Positions 49,722-58,875 of a stretch of DNA of 64,000 bases are shown in pieces. Both the position numbers and the translations under genes were made by a program. Location: positions 3,906,001 to 3,970,000 of the forward strand of contig OZ257149.1 in assembly GCA_965279085.1 (NCBI GenBank), written 5' to 3'. The DNA is from UBA7672 sp965279085. Lineage in GTDB: Bacteria > Pseudomonadota > Alphaproteobacteria > Caulobacterales > Hyphomonadaceae. Under the pieces are notes generated by a model, which ran no database searches, had not been told where the DNA came from, and saw only the letters and a list, made by a program, of their open reading frames with translations. Position 1 is the first letter of the stretch; every line of letters begins with the position of its first letter.

Positions 49722-51464
49722 TTATTCGACCGCCGGTGAGGTTGCCGCCTGAACTTTTTCGTCGGCGAGTTCGAGCGCACGAGCGTAGGTTGGCGCAACA
49801 CTCACATGTACGAAATTCAGTACACCCATTCTTGCAAGTACCTCTCGCGAGCGCGGTTGCAGTTCGGACATGACAATCGCGACGCCGGCGCTGTCGCATC
49901 GCTTGAGGAATCGGACGAGCGTGCCAACGCCGGAGGCGTCGATCATCGGAACGTCAGCGAAGCGCAGGATGATTGCCTTGGGTGCGGGGAATGCCGCCTC
50001 GAGTGCATCATTGAGCCGGCTCGCCGCTCCGAAGAACAGAGGCCCATGCAGCACAAACACTTCGACCCCCTTGGGCAACTCGCGCCTCGCTGCGTACGGC
50101 GTGTGGCTCGCTTCGCTGAGATCATCATGATCAAAGTCGTCGAGGGCGACGCCCTTCTCGAACGCAGCGGCTTCGGCCATGCGATGCATGAAGATGAGCG
50201 CTGAGAGGACGATGCCAACTTCAATGGCGACCGTGAGATCGACCAACACCGTCAGGCCAAACGTTGCAAGAAGCACGAGGCGGTCGCCGATCGGGCCGCC
50301 GAGAAGATGCCGGAAGCGCTCCTTCTCGCTCATGTTCCAGGCGACGACTGCAAGGACCGCTGCAAGGGCGGCGAGGGGAACGAACGACATCAAGGGCCCC
50401 AGGCTCAACATGCAGGCAAGCAGGAATGCGGCGTGAAGCATGCCGGCGACCGGCGTGCGCCCCCCCGACCTGATGTTCGTGGCAGTGCGTGCGATTGCGC
50501 CGGTTGCGCACAGGCCTCCGAAAAGTCCTGAGCCGATGTTCGCAACGCCCTGGGCCACGAGTTCGCAGTTCGAGCGGTGACGGCGCCCCGTCATTCCGTC
50601 GGCGACCATCGCAGACAGGAGGCTTTCGACGCCCGCCAGGAAGGCGATGGTGAAAGCGGAAGGCAGCAGCTGCTGTAGCCGCTCAAATGTGAAGGCCGGG
50701 AAGCTGGGTGCAGGAAATACCGCCGGTACGCCGCCGAACTTTGACCCGATCGTATCGACCGGCAGCTTCAATGCCCACACGATCAGCGCGCCCCCCGCAA
50801 CAGCGAGGAGGAATCCCGGGACCTTCGGAGCGAACCGGCGCAACAGCAGGATCGCGGTGAGGGCTCCGCCCGCTACGCCAAGGGCGGGCAATGCGATCGT
50901 ATCTCGCGCCGCCCAGAATGCTTCGATTTTCGGGATGAACTCGGCGGGAACCTCACCTGTCGTAAGCCCGAGAAGGTCTTTTATCTGGCTCGTGAAGATG
51001 ATGACCGCGATCCCTGCCGTGAAGCCGGTCACCACGGGTTCAGGAATGTACTTGATCCAGTCACCAAACCGCAGGACGCCCGCAATGATCAGCATCAGGC
51101 CGGCCATCAGCGTAGCCAAGATCAAACCGTCGAAGCCGAATTTCGAGATTACGCCGTAGACAACGACGATGAATGCGCCGGTCGGTCCGCCGATCTGGAA
51201 ACGTGATCCACCGAGAGCCGAAATCAGGAAGCCGGCGACCACCGCCGTGATCAGCCCCTTGTCAGGGGTTGTGCCTGAAGCGATTGCAATCGCCATGGCG
51301 AGCGGCAAGGCGACGATTGCGACAGTGAGACCTGCTATTGCATCTGCGCGAAAGTCGGCAACGCGATAACCCTCATTGAAAATGACGGTGAAGGACTTCG
51401 GGACGTAGAGGCGCCAATCGAACCAGGTGCGTGAGACAGGCGCTGCCGGTTGCTGGAGCGACAT
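49722..51464 (-). CDS. SulP-family anion transporter with STAS domain
   Basis: 580 residues. Ten or more transmembrane helices (about 40-430), with the SulP signature region DAIAGLTVAIVALPLAMAIAIASGTTPDKGL and GGPTGAFIVVVYG. The C-terminal STAS domain is about 455-565 (GVEVFVLHGPLFFGAASRL, FADVPMIDASGVGTL). Members import sulphate, bicarbonate or dicarboxylates; the substrate is not clear here. The XRE regulator gene ends eight bases upstream of its start. Confidence 0.92.
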   Translation of the reverse strand: MSLQQPAAPVSRTWFDWRLYVPKSFTVIFNEGYRVADFRADAIAGLTVAIVALPLAMAIAIASGTTPDKGLITAVVAGFLISALGGSRFQIGGPTGAFIVVVYGVISKFGFDGLILATLMAGLMLIIAGVLRFGDWIKYIPEPVVTGFTAGIAVIIFTSQIKDLLGLTTGEVPAEFIPKIEAFWAARDTIALPALGVAGGALTAILLLRRFAPKVPGFLLAVAGGALIVWALKLPVDTIGSKFGGVPAVFPAPSFPAFTFERLQQLLPSAFTIAFLAGVESLLSAMVADGMTGRRHRSNCELVAQGVANIGSGLFGGLCATGAIARTATNIRSGGRTPVAGMLHAAFLLACMLSLGPLMSFVPLAALAAVLAVVAWNMSEKERFRHLLGGPIGDRLVLLATFGLTVLVDLTVAIEVGIVLSALIFMHRMAEAAAFEKGVALDDFDHDDLSEASHTPYAARRELPKGVEVFVLHGPLFFGAASRLNDALEAAFPAPKAIILRFADVPMIDASGVGTLVRFLKRCDSAGVAIVMSELQPRSREVLARMGVLNFVHVSVAPTYARALELADEKVQAATSPAVE

Positions 51465-51471
51465 CCCGACC

Positions 51472-51798
51472 TCACGCAGTCATCTTGGCGCGTTTGCGAC
51501 GCGGGCGGGATTCCTGCGGCCTAGACCGGGAAGCGCGTGTTTCGGGTGCGGCCGGATCTTTCAATCGTACCCCCCGTCCACCTCCGGTGCTGACGCTGTT
51601 CTCGCTGAGGAGTTCAATCCCCGCGTCTTCGAGCGCCGCGACGACCCTGATCAGCGTGTCGACGACGCCGCGTACATATCCATCGCTCGCTTCCATCCTC
51701 TGGATTGTGGGAAGGGAAACGCCGGCCCTGGCCGCAAGCGTCCGTTGATCGATGCCGAGCAGAGCGCGTGCCGCGCGAAGTTGAGCAGGTGTAAGCAT
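51472..51798 (-). CDS. XRE-family helix-turn-helix regulator
   Basis: 108 residues from the ATG at 51798 (an in-frame TTG at 51813 is possible; ribosome site weak). N-terminal HTH: LTPAQLRAARALLGIDQRTLAARAGVSLPTIQRMEASDG, then a dimer-like helix and GIELLSENSVSTGGGRGVRLKD, followed by a long basic disordered tail (SRSRPQESRPRRKRAK). It is located just upstream of the SulP gene and probably controls it. Confidence 0.85.
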   Translation of the reverse strand: MLTPAQLRAARALLGIDQRTLAARAGVSLPTIQRMEASDGYVRGVVDTLIRVVAALEDAGIELLSENSVSTGGGRGVRLKDPAAPETRASRSRPQESRPRRKRAKMTA

Positions 51799-51950
51799 AG
51801 GATCATGTATCAAACATCAATAATATGGTCAAATACCTTGCTCTCAACATTCATGGCATGAAGAATCCGCCTTTCATATTGAATCTGCGTCCTGCGGCGA
51901 TTATCGCGACTCACAATGCCCGCTTCCGGCGAATAGCTGTCGCTCGACGG

Positions 51951-51965
51951 TCTGACAGGACTCAC
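51951..51965. repeat. Short dispersed repeat TCTGACAGGACTCAC
   Basis: 15-base direct repeat of 48703-48717; a 13-base version CAGGACTCACATT is at 48708-48720 and 58458-58470. All copies lie in non-coding, remnant-rich stretches, and nearby AATG(G)CCCGCTTCCG is also shared between the first two. Possibly scars of a small mobile or repeat element. Confidence 0.4.
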
Positions 51966-52093
51966 TTCAAGCCAATAAGCATCGACAATCCGCGCGATCA
52001 GCCTGAGTTGGCTGTGGTCCTACGAACCGATCTACCAACATTCATCGGTTGACGTGCGGGGTGCCTTGGAACGCCATGAGCGCTTACGACCAC

Positions 52094-52561
52094 TAGCTGA
52101 CGTGCCATTCGGACATTGTCCGCATGGGGCGACAGCACGTGCGCGGCGAAAGCATCGAGGTACGCCAACAGAAGACCGGCGCGCGGCTGTTGCTTCCGAT
52201 CCATCCGAAGTTGAAAGCCGAGCTCGCGAAAGCCAAGGGCGACCATCTGACTTTCATCGTGACGGAATACGGCGCATCGTTCTCCGTGGCGGGCTTTGGC
52301 GGTTGGTTCAGCGATGCGGCGCGCGCCGCCGGGCTGGCGGATCGCTCTTTGCACGGACTCCGCAAGAGCGCCGCGCGCCGACTGGCGGAAGCTGGCCGCA
52401 GTACCAAGCAGATCGCGGCGGTAACCGGGCATGCCAGTTTGCGCGAGGTTGAGAGACACACTCTGGCGGCCGATCAAGAGCGGCTGGCGCGTGAAGCGGT
52501 CAGCAAGACGGGAAGTGCGTGCGCAGAATCCTGGAATCGAAGGGCGGGGCGGGTAACCTGA
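52094..52561 (+). pseudogene. Tyrosine recombinase/integrase remnant
   Basis: The frame gives LTCHSDIVRMGRQHVR followed by EVRQQKTGARLLLPIHPKL and the C-terminal core LHGLRKSAARRLAEAG ... AAVTGHASLREVERHT. These are typical phage-type integrase motifs. The N-terminal half is missing behind a TAG at 52091-52093. The nucleophile position, normally Tyr in EVERYT, is His here. The R-H-L-x-x-R pattern is partly kept, but strand cleavage would not be possible. It marks a decayed mobile element. Confidence 0.78.
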
Positions 52562-52674
52562 CGACTCTCGCGCGAAGTCGTGAAGGTCTCGCCACCGGGA
52601 TCTGACGGATTCGGCTTGTTTCACTTCCGAAGATAAGTCATTACTTGCATAACAATACCAAGTGGAGGATTGTC

Positions 52675-53487
52675 GTGGCAGAGTCGGGCAAGGTTGATCG
52701 GCGTGCTGTCGTAGCTTTCGGGGCGGTGAGCGCTGGGATGGCGTTAGCGCCCGGCGCATTGGCTCAGGAGGCAAACTCTGTGAGGCCCAGCCGTCTCCGT
52801 CATTATGTGATCGCCGCGAAGGACATGGATGCCGTCTGCAGGCAGCTGTATGACCTGCTGCAGGTGGAGCCGATCGCAAAGCCGCCCGGAAACAGTCCGA
52901 CGCTGGCGTTCGGCTTCGACACGCGCATGATCCGTGTCGGCACGACCATGCTGGAAATCGTCTCGCCCGTCCGCGAACCGCACCAGCTGCATACGTTCTT
53001 CGCCGAGCGTGGCGGCGATGGCGGGTTCATGGTGGTCCTGCAGACCTATGATGACGATGCCTTGCTGGCGCGCGCTACCGCGAATGGTCACAAGCTGGCG
53101 TTCGAGATTCCGGATTTCCACGGCCAGCACCTGATGCAGTTCGACTACAAGACGTTCGGCTCACGTTTTGAGTTCTACAAATACACGCCCGAGGACAACT
53201 GGTGGGGTAACCCGCTCCATGGCGAGTACAACGACCCGAAGGCCGCCGAGGACATCCTGGGTGGCGAGGTCGCCGTACCTGATCCGGCCGCCATCGCCGC
53301 GACGGCTGCGGCGACGTTCCTCGCGAGGCAGGACGGATCGACGGTGCACTTCATCGACCGTCGGATTGATTTCGTGCCGAGCGGGGACGGTCCGCGCGGC
53401 CTGACCGCGATTTATCTCAAGGCCCGCGACCGGAGCCGTGTCGGCGAGACAGCGACGGTCGCAAATGTCGCGTTCCGGTTTGTGTGA
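52675..53487 (+). CDS. Exported VOC/glyoxalase-like protein
   Basis: 270 residues from a GTG at 52675, chosen because GGAGG lies six bases upstream. Leader KVDRRAVVAFGAVSAGMALAPGALAQE is a Tat- or Sec-type signal. The mature part has two VOC-like modules: RLRHYVIAAKDMDAVCRQLYDLL ... TLAFGFDTRMIRVGTTMLEIVSP, ending HFIDRRIDFVPSG. Glyoxalase_3-type fold; metal ligands are not certain. It lies 113 bases before a carotenoid-type oxygenase and is probably part of the same pathway. Confidence 0.7.
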   Translation: MAESGKVDRRAVVAFGAVSAGMALAPGALAQEANSVRPSRLRHYVIAAKDMDAVCRQLYDLLQVEPIAKPPGNSPTLAFGFDTRMIRVGTTMLEIVSPVREPHQLHTFFAERGGDGGFMVVLQTYDDDALLARATANGHKLAFEIPDFHGQHLMQFDYKTFGSRFEFYKYTPEDNWWGNPLHGEYNDPKAAEDILGGEVAVPDPAAIAATAAATFLARQDGSTVHFIDRRIDFVPSGDGPRGLTAIYLKARDRSRVGETATVANVAFRFV

Positions 53488-53600
53488 TCCTGAGCGCAAT
53501 CCATTATGGTCGTTCAAGTCGCCGGATGAGGGCGCGGACTTGGCCGGAAGCAGGATCTGCGGCCGGTAGCGCGTGAAGGTTAGAGAAGAGGGGATGTCCG

Positions 53601-55061
53601 ATGGGTAAGCTTGTGGGGCGCGTGCAGGCGACGCTTGGCAAGACGGACCATCCCTATCTGAACGGGGCGTGGACTCCGAATTTCGAGGAGTACGATGACG
53701 ACGCCATGGAGGTGATCGGCGAGATTCCCGCCGACATCGACGGGATCTATGTTCGCAACACCGAAAACCCCGTGCACGACGCCATCGGCAAATACCATCC
53801 CTTCGACGGCGACGGCATGCTGCACATGATGCAGCTCAAGAATGGGAAGGCGAGCTACAAGAACCGCTTCATCCGCACGCGCGGATTCCTGGCTGAACAG
53901 GAGGCGGGCGAAGCGCTGTGGATCGGCTTCACGGGCAAGCCCAAAAATTCCAAACGCAAGGGATGGGGCGCCCATGGCCATGTGAAGGACAGCTCTTCCA
54001 CGGACATCTCGGTTCATGCCGGCCGGCTGCTGTCGACCTTCTGGCAGTGTGGCGAGGGCTATCGCCTGTCGCCTGAAAACCTCGAGACGCTTGGCATCGA
54101 AGGCTGGGTGCCGCTGGATGGCATTTCGGCTCACCCGAAAGTCGATCGCAGGACGGGCGAGTTGATGTTCTTCAACTACTCGACCCACGCGCCTTACATG
54201 CACTACGGCGTCGTAGGCGCCGACAACCGGCTGAAGCACTACACCGCCATCGACCTGCCGGGGCCACGCCTGCCGCACGACATGGCGATTTCGCCGAACT
54301 ATTCGGTGCTCAACGACTTCCCGCTCTACTGGCCCAAGGAGATGATCGAGCAGGGCTTCTACGTGCCCGTTTACGACCAGTCGCGTCCGTCGCGCTTCGC
54401 CGTCATTCCGCGCCATGGCGACGGGTCCGAGGTGAAGTGGTTCGAGGCCGAGCGTACCTACGTTCTCCATTTCACCAACTGCTATGAAGAGGGCGACGAG
54501 GTTGTTCTCGACGGTTACTTCCAGAAGAACCCGTGGCCGGAGCCGCTGGCGTCCATGCCGGATCCCTACAAGCTGATGGGCGCGGGGCTCGATCTTCATT
54601 CGCTGCAGACGCACCTGCATCGCTGGCGGTTCAACCTGAAGACCGGCAAGACGCATGAAGAGCGACTATGCGACGAGGACGCGGTCGAGTTCGGAGTCAT
54701 CAATCCGCTCTTCCAGGGCGTGAAGAACCGCTATGTCTACAGCGCTGTCGGCGAGAAGGGCTGGTTCCTGTTCTGCGGTCTGGTGAAGCACGATCTGGAG
54801 ACGCGAACCGTGACCCGCTTTTCATTCGGCGAGCAGGCCTATGGCTCGGAGCCCCGGTTCATCCCGCGCAAGGGCGGCGTGGCCGAGGACGACGGCTATC
54901 TGATCAGCTTCATCACCAACATGAAGACCGACCGGTCGGAATGCGTGATCCTCGATGCGCGGGATATCGCGGCGGGACCGGTCTGCCGGATCATGCTGCC
55001 CCACCGGATCTGCAGCGGCACGCACACCGTGTGGGCCGGCGCCGATGAACTCGAAACCTGA
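53601..55061 (+). CDS. Carotenoid oxygenase family protein (lignostilbene/apocarotenoid dioxygenase-like)
   Basis: 486 residues, non-heme iron dioxygenase of the RPE65/CCD superfamily. The four iron-binding His fit H178 (GISAHPK), H226 (LPHDMAIS), H290 (VLHFTNCY) and H475 (HRICSGTHTVW). The blade pattern NTENPVH...PFDGDGMLH is typical. Such enzymes split a C=C bond of carotenoids or stilbenes such as lignin-derived compounds. Context with a thiolase and an exported protein suggests catabolism of a phenylpropanoid or isoprenoid-like substrate (inference). Confidence 0.9.
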   Translation: MGKLVGRVQATLGKTDHPYLNGAWTPNFEEYDDDAMEVIGEIPADIDGIYVRNTENPVHDAIGKYHPFDGDGMLHMMQLKNGKASYKNRFIRTRGFLAEQEAGEALWIGFTGKPKNSKRKGWGAHGHVKDSSSTDISVHAGRLLSTFWQCGEGYRLSPENLETLGIEGWVPLDGISAHPKVDRRTGELMFFNYSTHAPYMHYGVVGADNRLKHYTAIDLPGPRLPHDMAISPNYSVLNDFPLYWPKEMIEQGFYVPVYDQSRPSRFAVIPRHGDGSEVKWFEAERTYVLHFTNCYEEGDEVVLDGYFQKNPWPEPLASMPDPYKLMGAGLDLHSLQTHLHRWRFNLKTGKTHEERLCDEDAVEFGVINPLFQGVKNRYVYSAVGEKGWFLFCGLVKHDLETRTVTRFSFGEQAYGSEPRFIPRKGGVAEDDGYLISFITNMKTDRSECVILDARDIAAGPVCRIMLPHRICSGTHTVWAGADELET

Positions 55062-55071
55062 GGAGGCGCAC

Positions 55072-56307
55072 ATGAGCCGGCCCGTTTTCATTCTGGGGGG
55101 CTACCAGACCGACTTCGCACGCAACATGGCGCGCGAGGATCTTGGCATCTTCGATCTCATGAACGAGGCGATGACCGGCGCGTTCGAGGCGACAGGCGTA
55201 CGCCCGAAGGACGTCGACGTCGGCCATGTCGGCAATTTCGTGGGCGAGCTGTTCACGGGCCAGGGCATGCTGGGCGGCTTCTATGGCCACATTCATGCCG
55301 ATCTGGCCGGCGTTCCGGTCTCGCGCCATGAAGGCGCCTGTGCATCGGGCTCGCTGGCGATCCTGGCGGCCATGGCCGACATCGAAAGCGGTCGCTACGA
55401 TCTTGCCTGCGTGACTGGCGTCGAGCTGATGCGAAACGTCAGCGGCAAGACAGCGGCAGACTATCTGGGCGCCGCCGCCTGGGTAGGGCAGGAGGCGACT
55501 GACGTCCAGTATGTCTGGCCGGCGATGTTCTCCGACCTCGCCGAGGAATACGACCGGCGCTACGGCCTCAAGCGCGACCACCTCGCGGCCATCGCGCGCA
55601 AGAATTTCACCAACGCCCGGCGCAACGACAAGGCGCAAACCCGCAAATGGACGCTGACCGACCAGCACTTCGCCGTCGATGACGAACTCAATCCCGTGGT
55701 CGAAGGCTGGATGCGCCGGCATGACTGCGGACAGGTCACCGACGGAGCGGTCTGCGTTTTCCTGGCGTCCGAGCAGGCGGCCCGGCGCTATTGTTCCGAA
55801 CACGGCCTGGGGCTTGAAAGCCTCGCCCGCATTCGCGGCTGGGGCCATACCACCGCGCCGATGCGGATGGACACCAAGCTCAGCGACAGCGCGAGCGCGC
55901 CTTACGTTCTGCCGTGGACACGCAAGGCCATCACGGACGCCTACAAGCGGGCTGGCATTTCCGGGGCGGGGGACCTCGACGCCATCGAGACCCATGATTG
56001 CTTCAGCATCTCGGAGTACGCCGCGATCGAGCATTTCGGCGTGACCGCCCCGGGCGAAGCCTGGAAAGCGGTTGAGGATGGACGCATCGAGCTGGGAGGA
56101 TCGATCCCGGTCAATCCGTCCGGCGGGCTGATCGGTCTTGGCCACCCCGTGGGCGCCACCGGGGTCCGCATGCTCCACGACGCTGCGCGGCAGGTGACCG
56201 GCAAGGCGGGCGAGATGCAGGTCGGCGGAGCGCGAACCGTTGGCACATTCAACGTCGGCGGATCAGGTACAACGAACTGCTCGTTCGTTATCGGGGCCGG
56301 AGCTTAG
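55072..56307 (+). CDS. Thiolase-family acyl-CoA acetyltransferase (SCP-x-like)
   Basis: 411 residues from the ATG at 55072 with AGGAGG just after the oxygenase stop, so the two genes are coupled. Nucleophile Cys90 in EGACASGS; late catalytic elements are ETHDCFSISEY and GLGHPVGATGVRM. The mid-protein is shaped like the sterol-carrier/SCP-x thiolase group. It cleaves a beta-ketoacyl-CoA or makes a C-C bond. Downstream of a C=C-cleaving oxygenase, a catabolic role is most likely (inference). Confidence 0.88.
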   Translation: MSRPVFILGGYQTDFARNMAREDLGIFDLMNEAMTGAFEATGVRPKDVDVGHVGNFVGELFTGQGMLGGFYGHIHADLAGVPVSRHEGACASGSLAILAAMADIESGRYDLACVTGVELMRNVSGKTAADYLGAAAWVGQEATDVQYVWPAMFSDLAEEYDRRYGLKRDHLAAIARKNFTNARRNDKAQTRKWTLTDQHFAVDDELNPVVEGWMRRHDCGQVTDGAVCVFLASEQAARRYCSEHGLGLESLARIRGWGHTTAPMRMDTKLSDSASAPYVLPWTRKAITDAYKRAGISGAGDLDAIETHDCFSISEYAAIEHFGVTAPGEAWKAVEDGRIELGGSIPVNPSGGLIGLGHPVGATGVRMLHDAARQVTGKAGEMQVGGARTVGTFNVGGSGTTNCSFVIGAGA

Positions 56308-56317
56308 GGGGCGCAAG

Positions 56318-57199
56318 TTGCGACAGCTGATTACTCTCCTGGTCGTCGCCGGCTTTGGCGTTGGCTTTTCCTGGTTGATCGGAATGGATGGCGCACAGTG
56401 GCAAGCGCTGCCAGTCACGTTTGTCTGCGCGCTTCTGGCCTTTGCGATCAACTGGCTTGCGGCCGTCCCTGCCATCGCACTCCGCACGGAGACCTTCTTC
56501 GATCTCACCGGCGCGCTGACCTATCTCAGTGTCGTGGCTTGCGCGCTGGCCCTGAGCGCGCCCGCTGGCGTCCGGGAACTGGGAATTGCCGCGATGGTGA
56601 CAGTGTGGGCCGTGCGACTAGGCGGCATGCTGTTCACGCGGATAAGGCGCGCTGGGGAAGACAAGCGCTTCCGCCACATCAAGACCAATCCGTTCAGCTT
56701 CCTCGGTGTCTGGAACATGCAGGCGCTTTGGGTGGTCATGACATCGGCCTGCGCCGTGACCGTGCTGACATCACCTGTTCGCGAACCGGTCGACATACTC
56801 TTCTACGCCGGCGCTGCGATGTGGGCGGTGGGCTTCCTGATCGAGGTTGTCGCCGACGCGCAGAAAAATGCTTTCCGCACCAGGCCCGAGAACAAGGGCC
56901 GGTTCATCACGACCGGGCTTTGGGCGTGGTCACAGCATCCCAACTACTTCGGAGAAATTTTGCTCTGGACGGGCATCGCTGTTGCGGCCGTGCCCGTGAT
57001 GCTAGGTTGGAGCTGGCTCGCCCTTGTCTCACCGGTATTCGTTGCCCTGCTGCTGCTGCGCGTGAGTGGGATACCAACGCTCGACCGGCAAGCCAAAAAA
57101 CAATGGGGGAATGATCCTGACTATCAGGACTACATTCGTCGCACGTCGAAACTCGTTCCCCTGCCGCCTGGCCCATTGCCTCCCGGCCAAAGGGCCTAG
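56318..57199 (+). CDS. DUF1295 membrane protein
   Basis: 293 residues from a TTG at 56318, which has TAGGGGG six bases upstream; the frame is open back to 56240 but overlaps the thiolase. About seven transmembrane helices, with the C-terminal reductase/methyltransferase-like segment TRPENKGRFITTGLWAWSQHPNYFGEILLW, shared with steroid 5-alpha-reductase and ICMT-like families (DUF1295). It probably reduces or modifies a hydrophobic intermediate of the same pathway, but this is inferred from family and position. Confidence 0.83.
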   Translation: MRQLITLLVVAGFGVGFSWLIGMDGAQWQALPVTFVCALLAFAINWLAAVPAIALRTETFFDLTGALTYLSVVACALALSAPAGVRELGIAAMVTVWAVRLGGMLFTRIRRAGEDKRFRHIKTNPFSFLGVWNMQALWVVMTSACAVTVLTSPVREPVDILFYAGAAMWAVGFLIEVVADAQKNAFRTRPENKGRFITTGLWAWSQHPNYFGEILLWTGIAVAAVPVMLGWSWLALVSPVFVALLLLRVSGIPTLDRQAKKQWGNDPDYQDYIRRTSKLVPLPPGPLPPGQRA

Positions 57200-57217
57200 G
57201 CTCCCGTCCATCGCCTC

Positions 57218-58186
57218 ATGACGCTTTACAAGAAAGACATCGCCAGCAACGCAAAGCTGATCCGGACCTGCTCGATCTGGCGCGCGCTGGATGTCGTGGG
57301 CGACGTGCCCACGCTGCTGGTGTTGCAGGCACTCTGGCTCCAGGAAAGCCGGTTCAGCGACATACAACAGCGCACCTGCCTGCCGAAGGCGCTGTTGTCC
57401 GACCGCCTTCGCATGCTGATCGGCGCGGGGTTGATCGAGAAGCGGGATGAGGCTCGCGGTGAAACAGGCCAAGGCTATCGCTTCACAAAAAAGGGTCGAG
57501 ACCTCTACTGGGTCACGCTGATGCTGCATCGCTGGGAAACGAAATGGGCGTCGGCATCTGCGGCATTCACGATCAGGTTGACGCATGCGACGTGCGGACA
57601 CACCGCATCCCCTGCGCCTGTGTGCGGCCATTGCCGCACTGAGTTCTCGGCGAGGGATGTTGACTGGGAAGAGGGGCCCGGCCTTGGCCTGATGCTACCC
57701 CACTATGCGAGGCGCCGGCAAAAGCGCGAGCTTGCCGCTGCCACCGACAACCGGATGCTGTTCACAGACGCGGCGCAGTTGCTTGGCGATCGCTGGGCTA
57801 GCCTCATACTGCGGTCAGTCCTTACGGGTCTCCACCGGTACGATCAGATTCTCGATGATACCGCGATGGCGACAAACATCCTGACGGAGCGTCTCAACTG
57901 GCTGATCGCGTTCGATGTCCTCAAGGCCGTGCAGTACGGCCAGTCCGAGAACCGGCTTGAATACAGACTGACCAGGAAGGGGATCGACTACTTCCCGGTT
58001 CTGGTCATGCTTCAGCGCTGGGGCGACATGTACTATGGCGCGCCGGAAGGCCCACCCGTCATCCTCCATCACCGGTCTTGCGGCCACGAGCTTGAACCGA
58101 TCGTGGCGTGCGCGCATTGCGTTGAACCGCTTTGGTTGCGCGACACGCATGTCGACCTAAGGGCCGCCACGCGTCGCAGGGGTTGA
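57218..58186 (+). CDS. Tandem HxlR-type regulator with Cys-rich modules
   Basis: 322 residues made of two HxlR winged helices (about 18-105 and 175-265), each followed by a Cys/His module: TCGHTASPAPVCGHCRTEF and SCGHELEPIVACAHCVEPL, with CGH...CxxC spacing like a small zinc ribbon. Two HxlR domains in one chain act as a pseudo-dimer on DNA. It sits 19 bases after the DUF1295 gene and probably controls the oxygenase/thiolase cluster. Confidence 0.82.
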   Translation: MTLYKKDIASNAKLIRTCSIWRALDVVGDVPTLLVLQALWLQESRFSDIQQRTCLPKALLSDRLRMLIGAGLIEKRDEARGETGQGYRFTKKGRDLYWVTLMLHRWETKWASASAAFTIRLTHATCGHTASPAPVCGHCRTEFSARDVDWEEGPGLGLMLPHYARRRQKRELAAATDNRMLFTDAAQLLGDRWASLILRSVLTGLHRYDQILDDTAMATNILTERLNWLIAFDVLKAVQYGQSENRLEYRLTRKGIDYFPVLVMLQRWGDMYYGAPEGPPVILHHRSCGHELEPIVACAHCVEPLWLRDTHVDLRAATRRRG

Positions 58187-58187
58187 T

Positions 58188-58400
58188 GCTCGGCCGGACC
58201 AATGCCGGTCAGGATCAACTGTCGCACAAGCTTGGGCTCAGCCAGCACAATCTCCTGCGCCACGAAGCCGCCAAGCGACAAGCCGAATAGATCGACCTTA
58301 TCGACGCCCATCGCGCGCTCGAGAGTGACGCGGATAATGGCCTGCGCGCCATCCCCTGCTTTGCCAATTACGAATGTCGTCTTTCGGCGACTTCCTGCCG
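58188..58400 (-). pseudogene. Alpha/beta hydrolase fragment
   Basis: On the minus strand the frame reads FVIGKAGDGAQAIIRVTL, then GVDKVDLFGLSLGGFVAQEI and LILTGIGPAE, which is the nucleophile elbow (GLSLGG) region of an alpha/beta hydrolase. Homology stops near 58188, at the end of the HxlR gene, and no N- or C-terminal halves are found. It is a deletion remnant, not a functional gene. Confidence 0.65.
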
Positions 58401-58457
58401 CTCGGCGGTCAGACCGGCCTTAAGTCATCCACGACGTGGAAAGAGTTGCGGGCCCGG

Positions 58458-58470
58458 CAGGACTCACATT
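58458..58470. repeat. Short dispersed repeat CAGGACTCACATT
   Basis: Same 13 bases as 48708-48720 (and 10 of them at 51956-51965). It lies in a non-coding stretch next to a hydrolase remnant. Confidence 0.35.
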
Positions 58471-58686
58471 GCAGCATTTTGCGCGCAACATCAGCGCATG
58501 TCGCCGTTCTGTACCAACAGTTATACAAACGAATCCGCCGCCCGTTTGGTTGTCGCTGACGATCATCGCACACGTGATCTGGCAAACGCCCGGATAGACG
58601 AGAAAAGCACCGCGATTTGTGCCTTCTCTAACGTCATTTCTGAATCCCACGCGGTTGCCACGACCTTCCATGAACGACCTTCGCGG

Positions 58687-58875
58687 CTAGGCGCCTTCTT
58701 CTGTGCCCACTTCCCGCAGCTTTCTTCGAAGACGCTGAAGTCGCGTTCGCATCGCTGCAATCTCCGCTTCGGTGTAGGCGCCGAAGAAGTCGCCGGAATC
58801 CACGGCCGCCAATGTGTGGCTCAACCGTGCGATGTCCCTATGAAGTGGAGTTTCAAAGTTGAGCAGATCGTGCAC
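58687..58875 (-). CDS. Small helical protein, unknown
   Basis: 62 residues from a GTG at 58875 with an ideal GGAGG seven bases upstream; an ATG at 58899 has no ribosome site. Sequence starts HDLLNFETPLHRDIARLS and ends with a basic amphipathic helix (AAMRTRLQRLRRKLREVG), so it could bind nucleic acid. No family recognised. It stands alone between a remnant and a terminator-like hairpin. Confidence 0.55.
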   Translation of the reverse strand: MHDLLNFETPLHRDIARLSHTLAAVDSGDFFGAYTEAEIAAMRTRLQRLRRKLREVGTEEGA

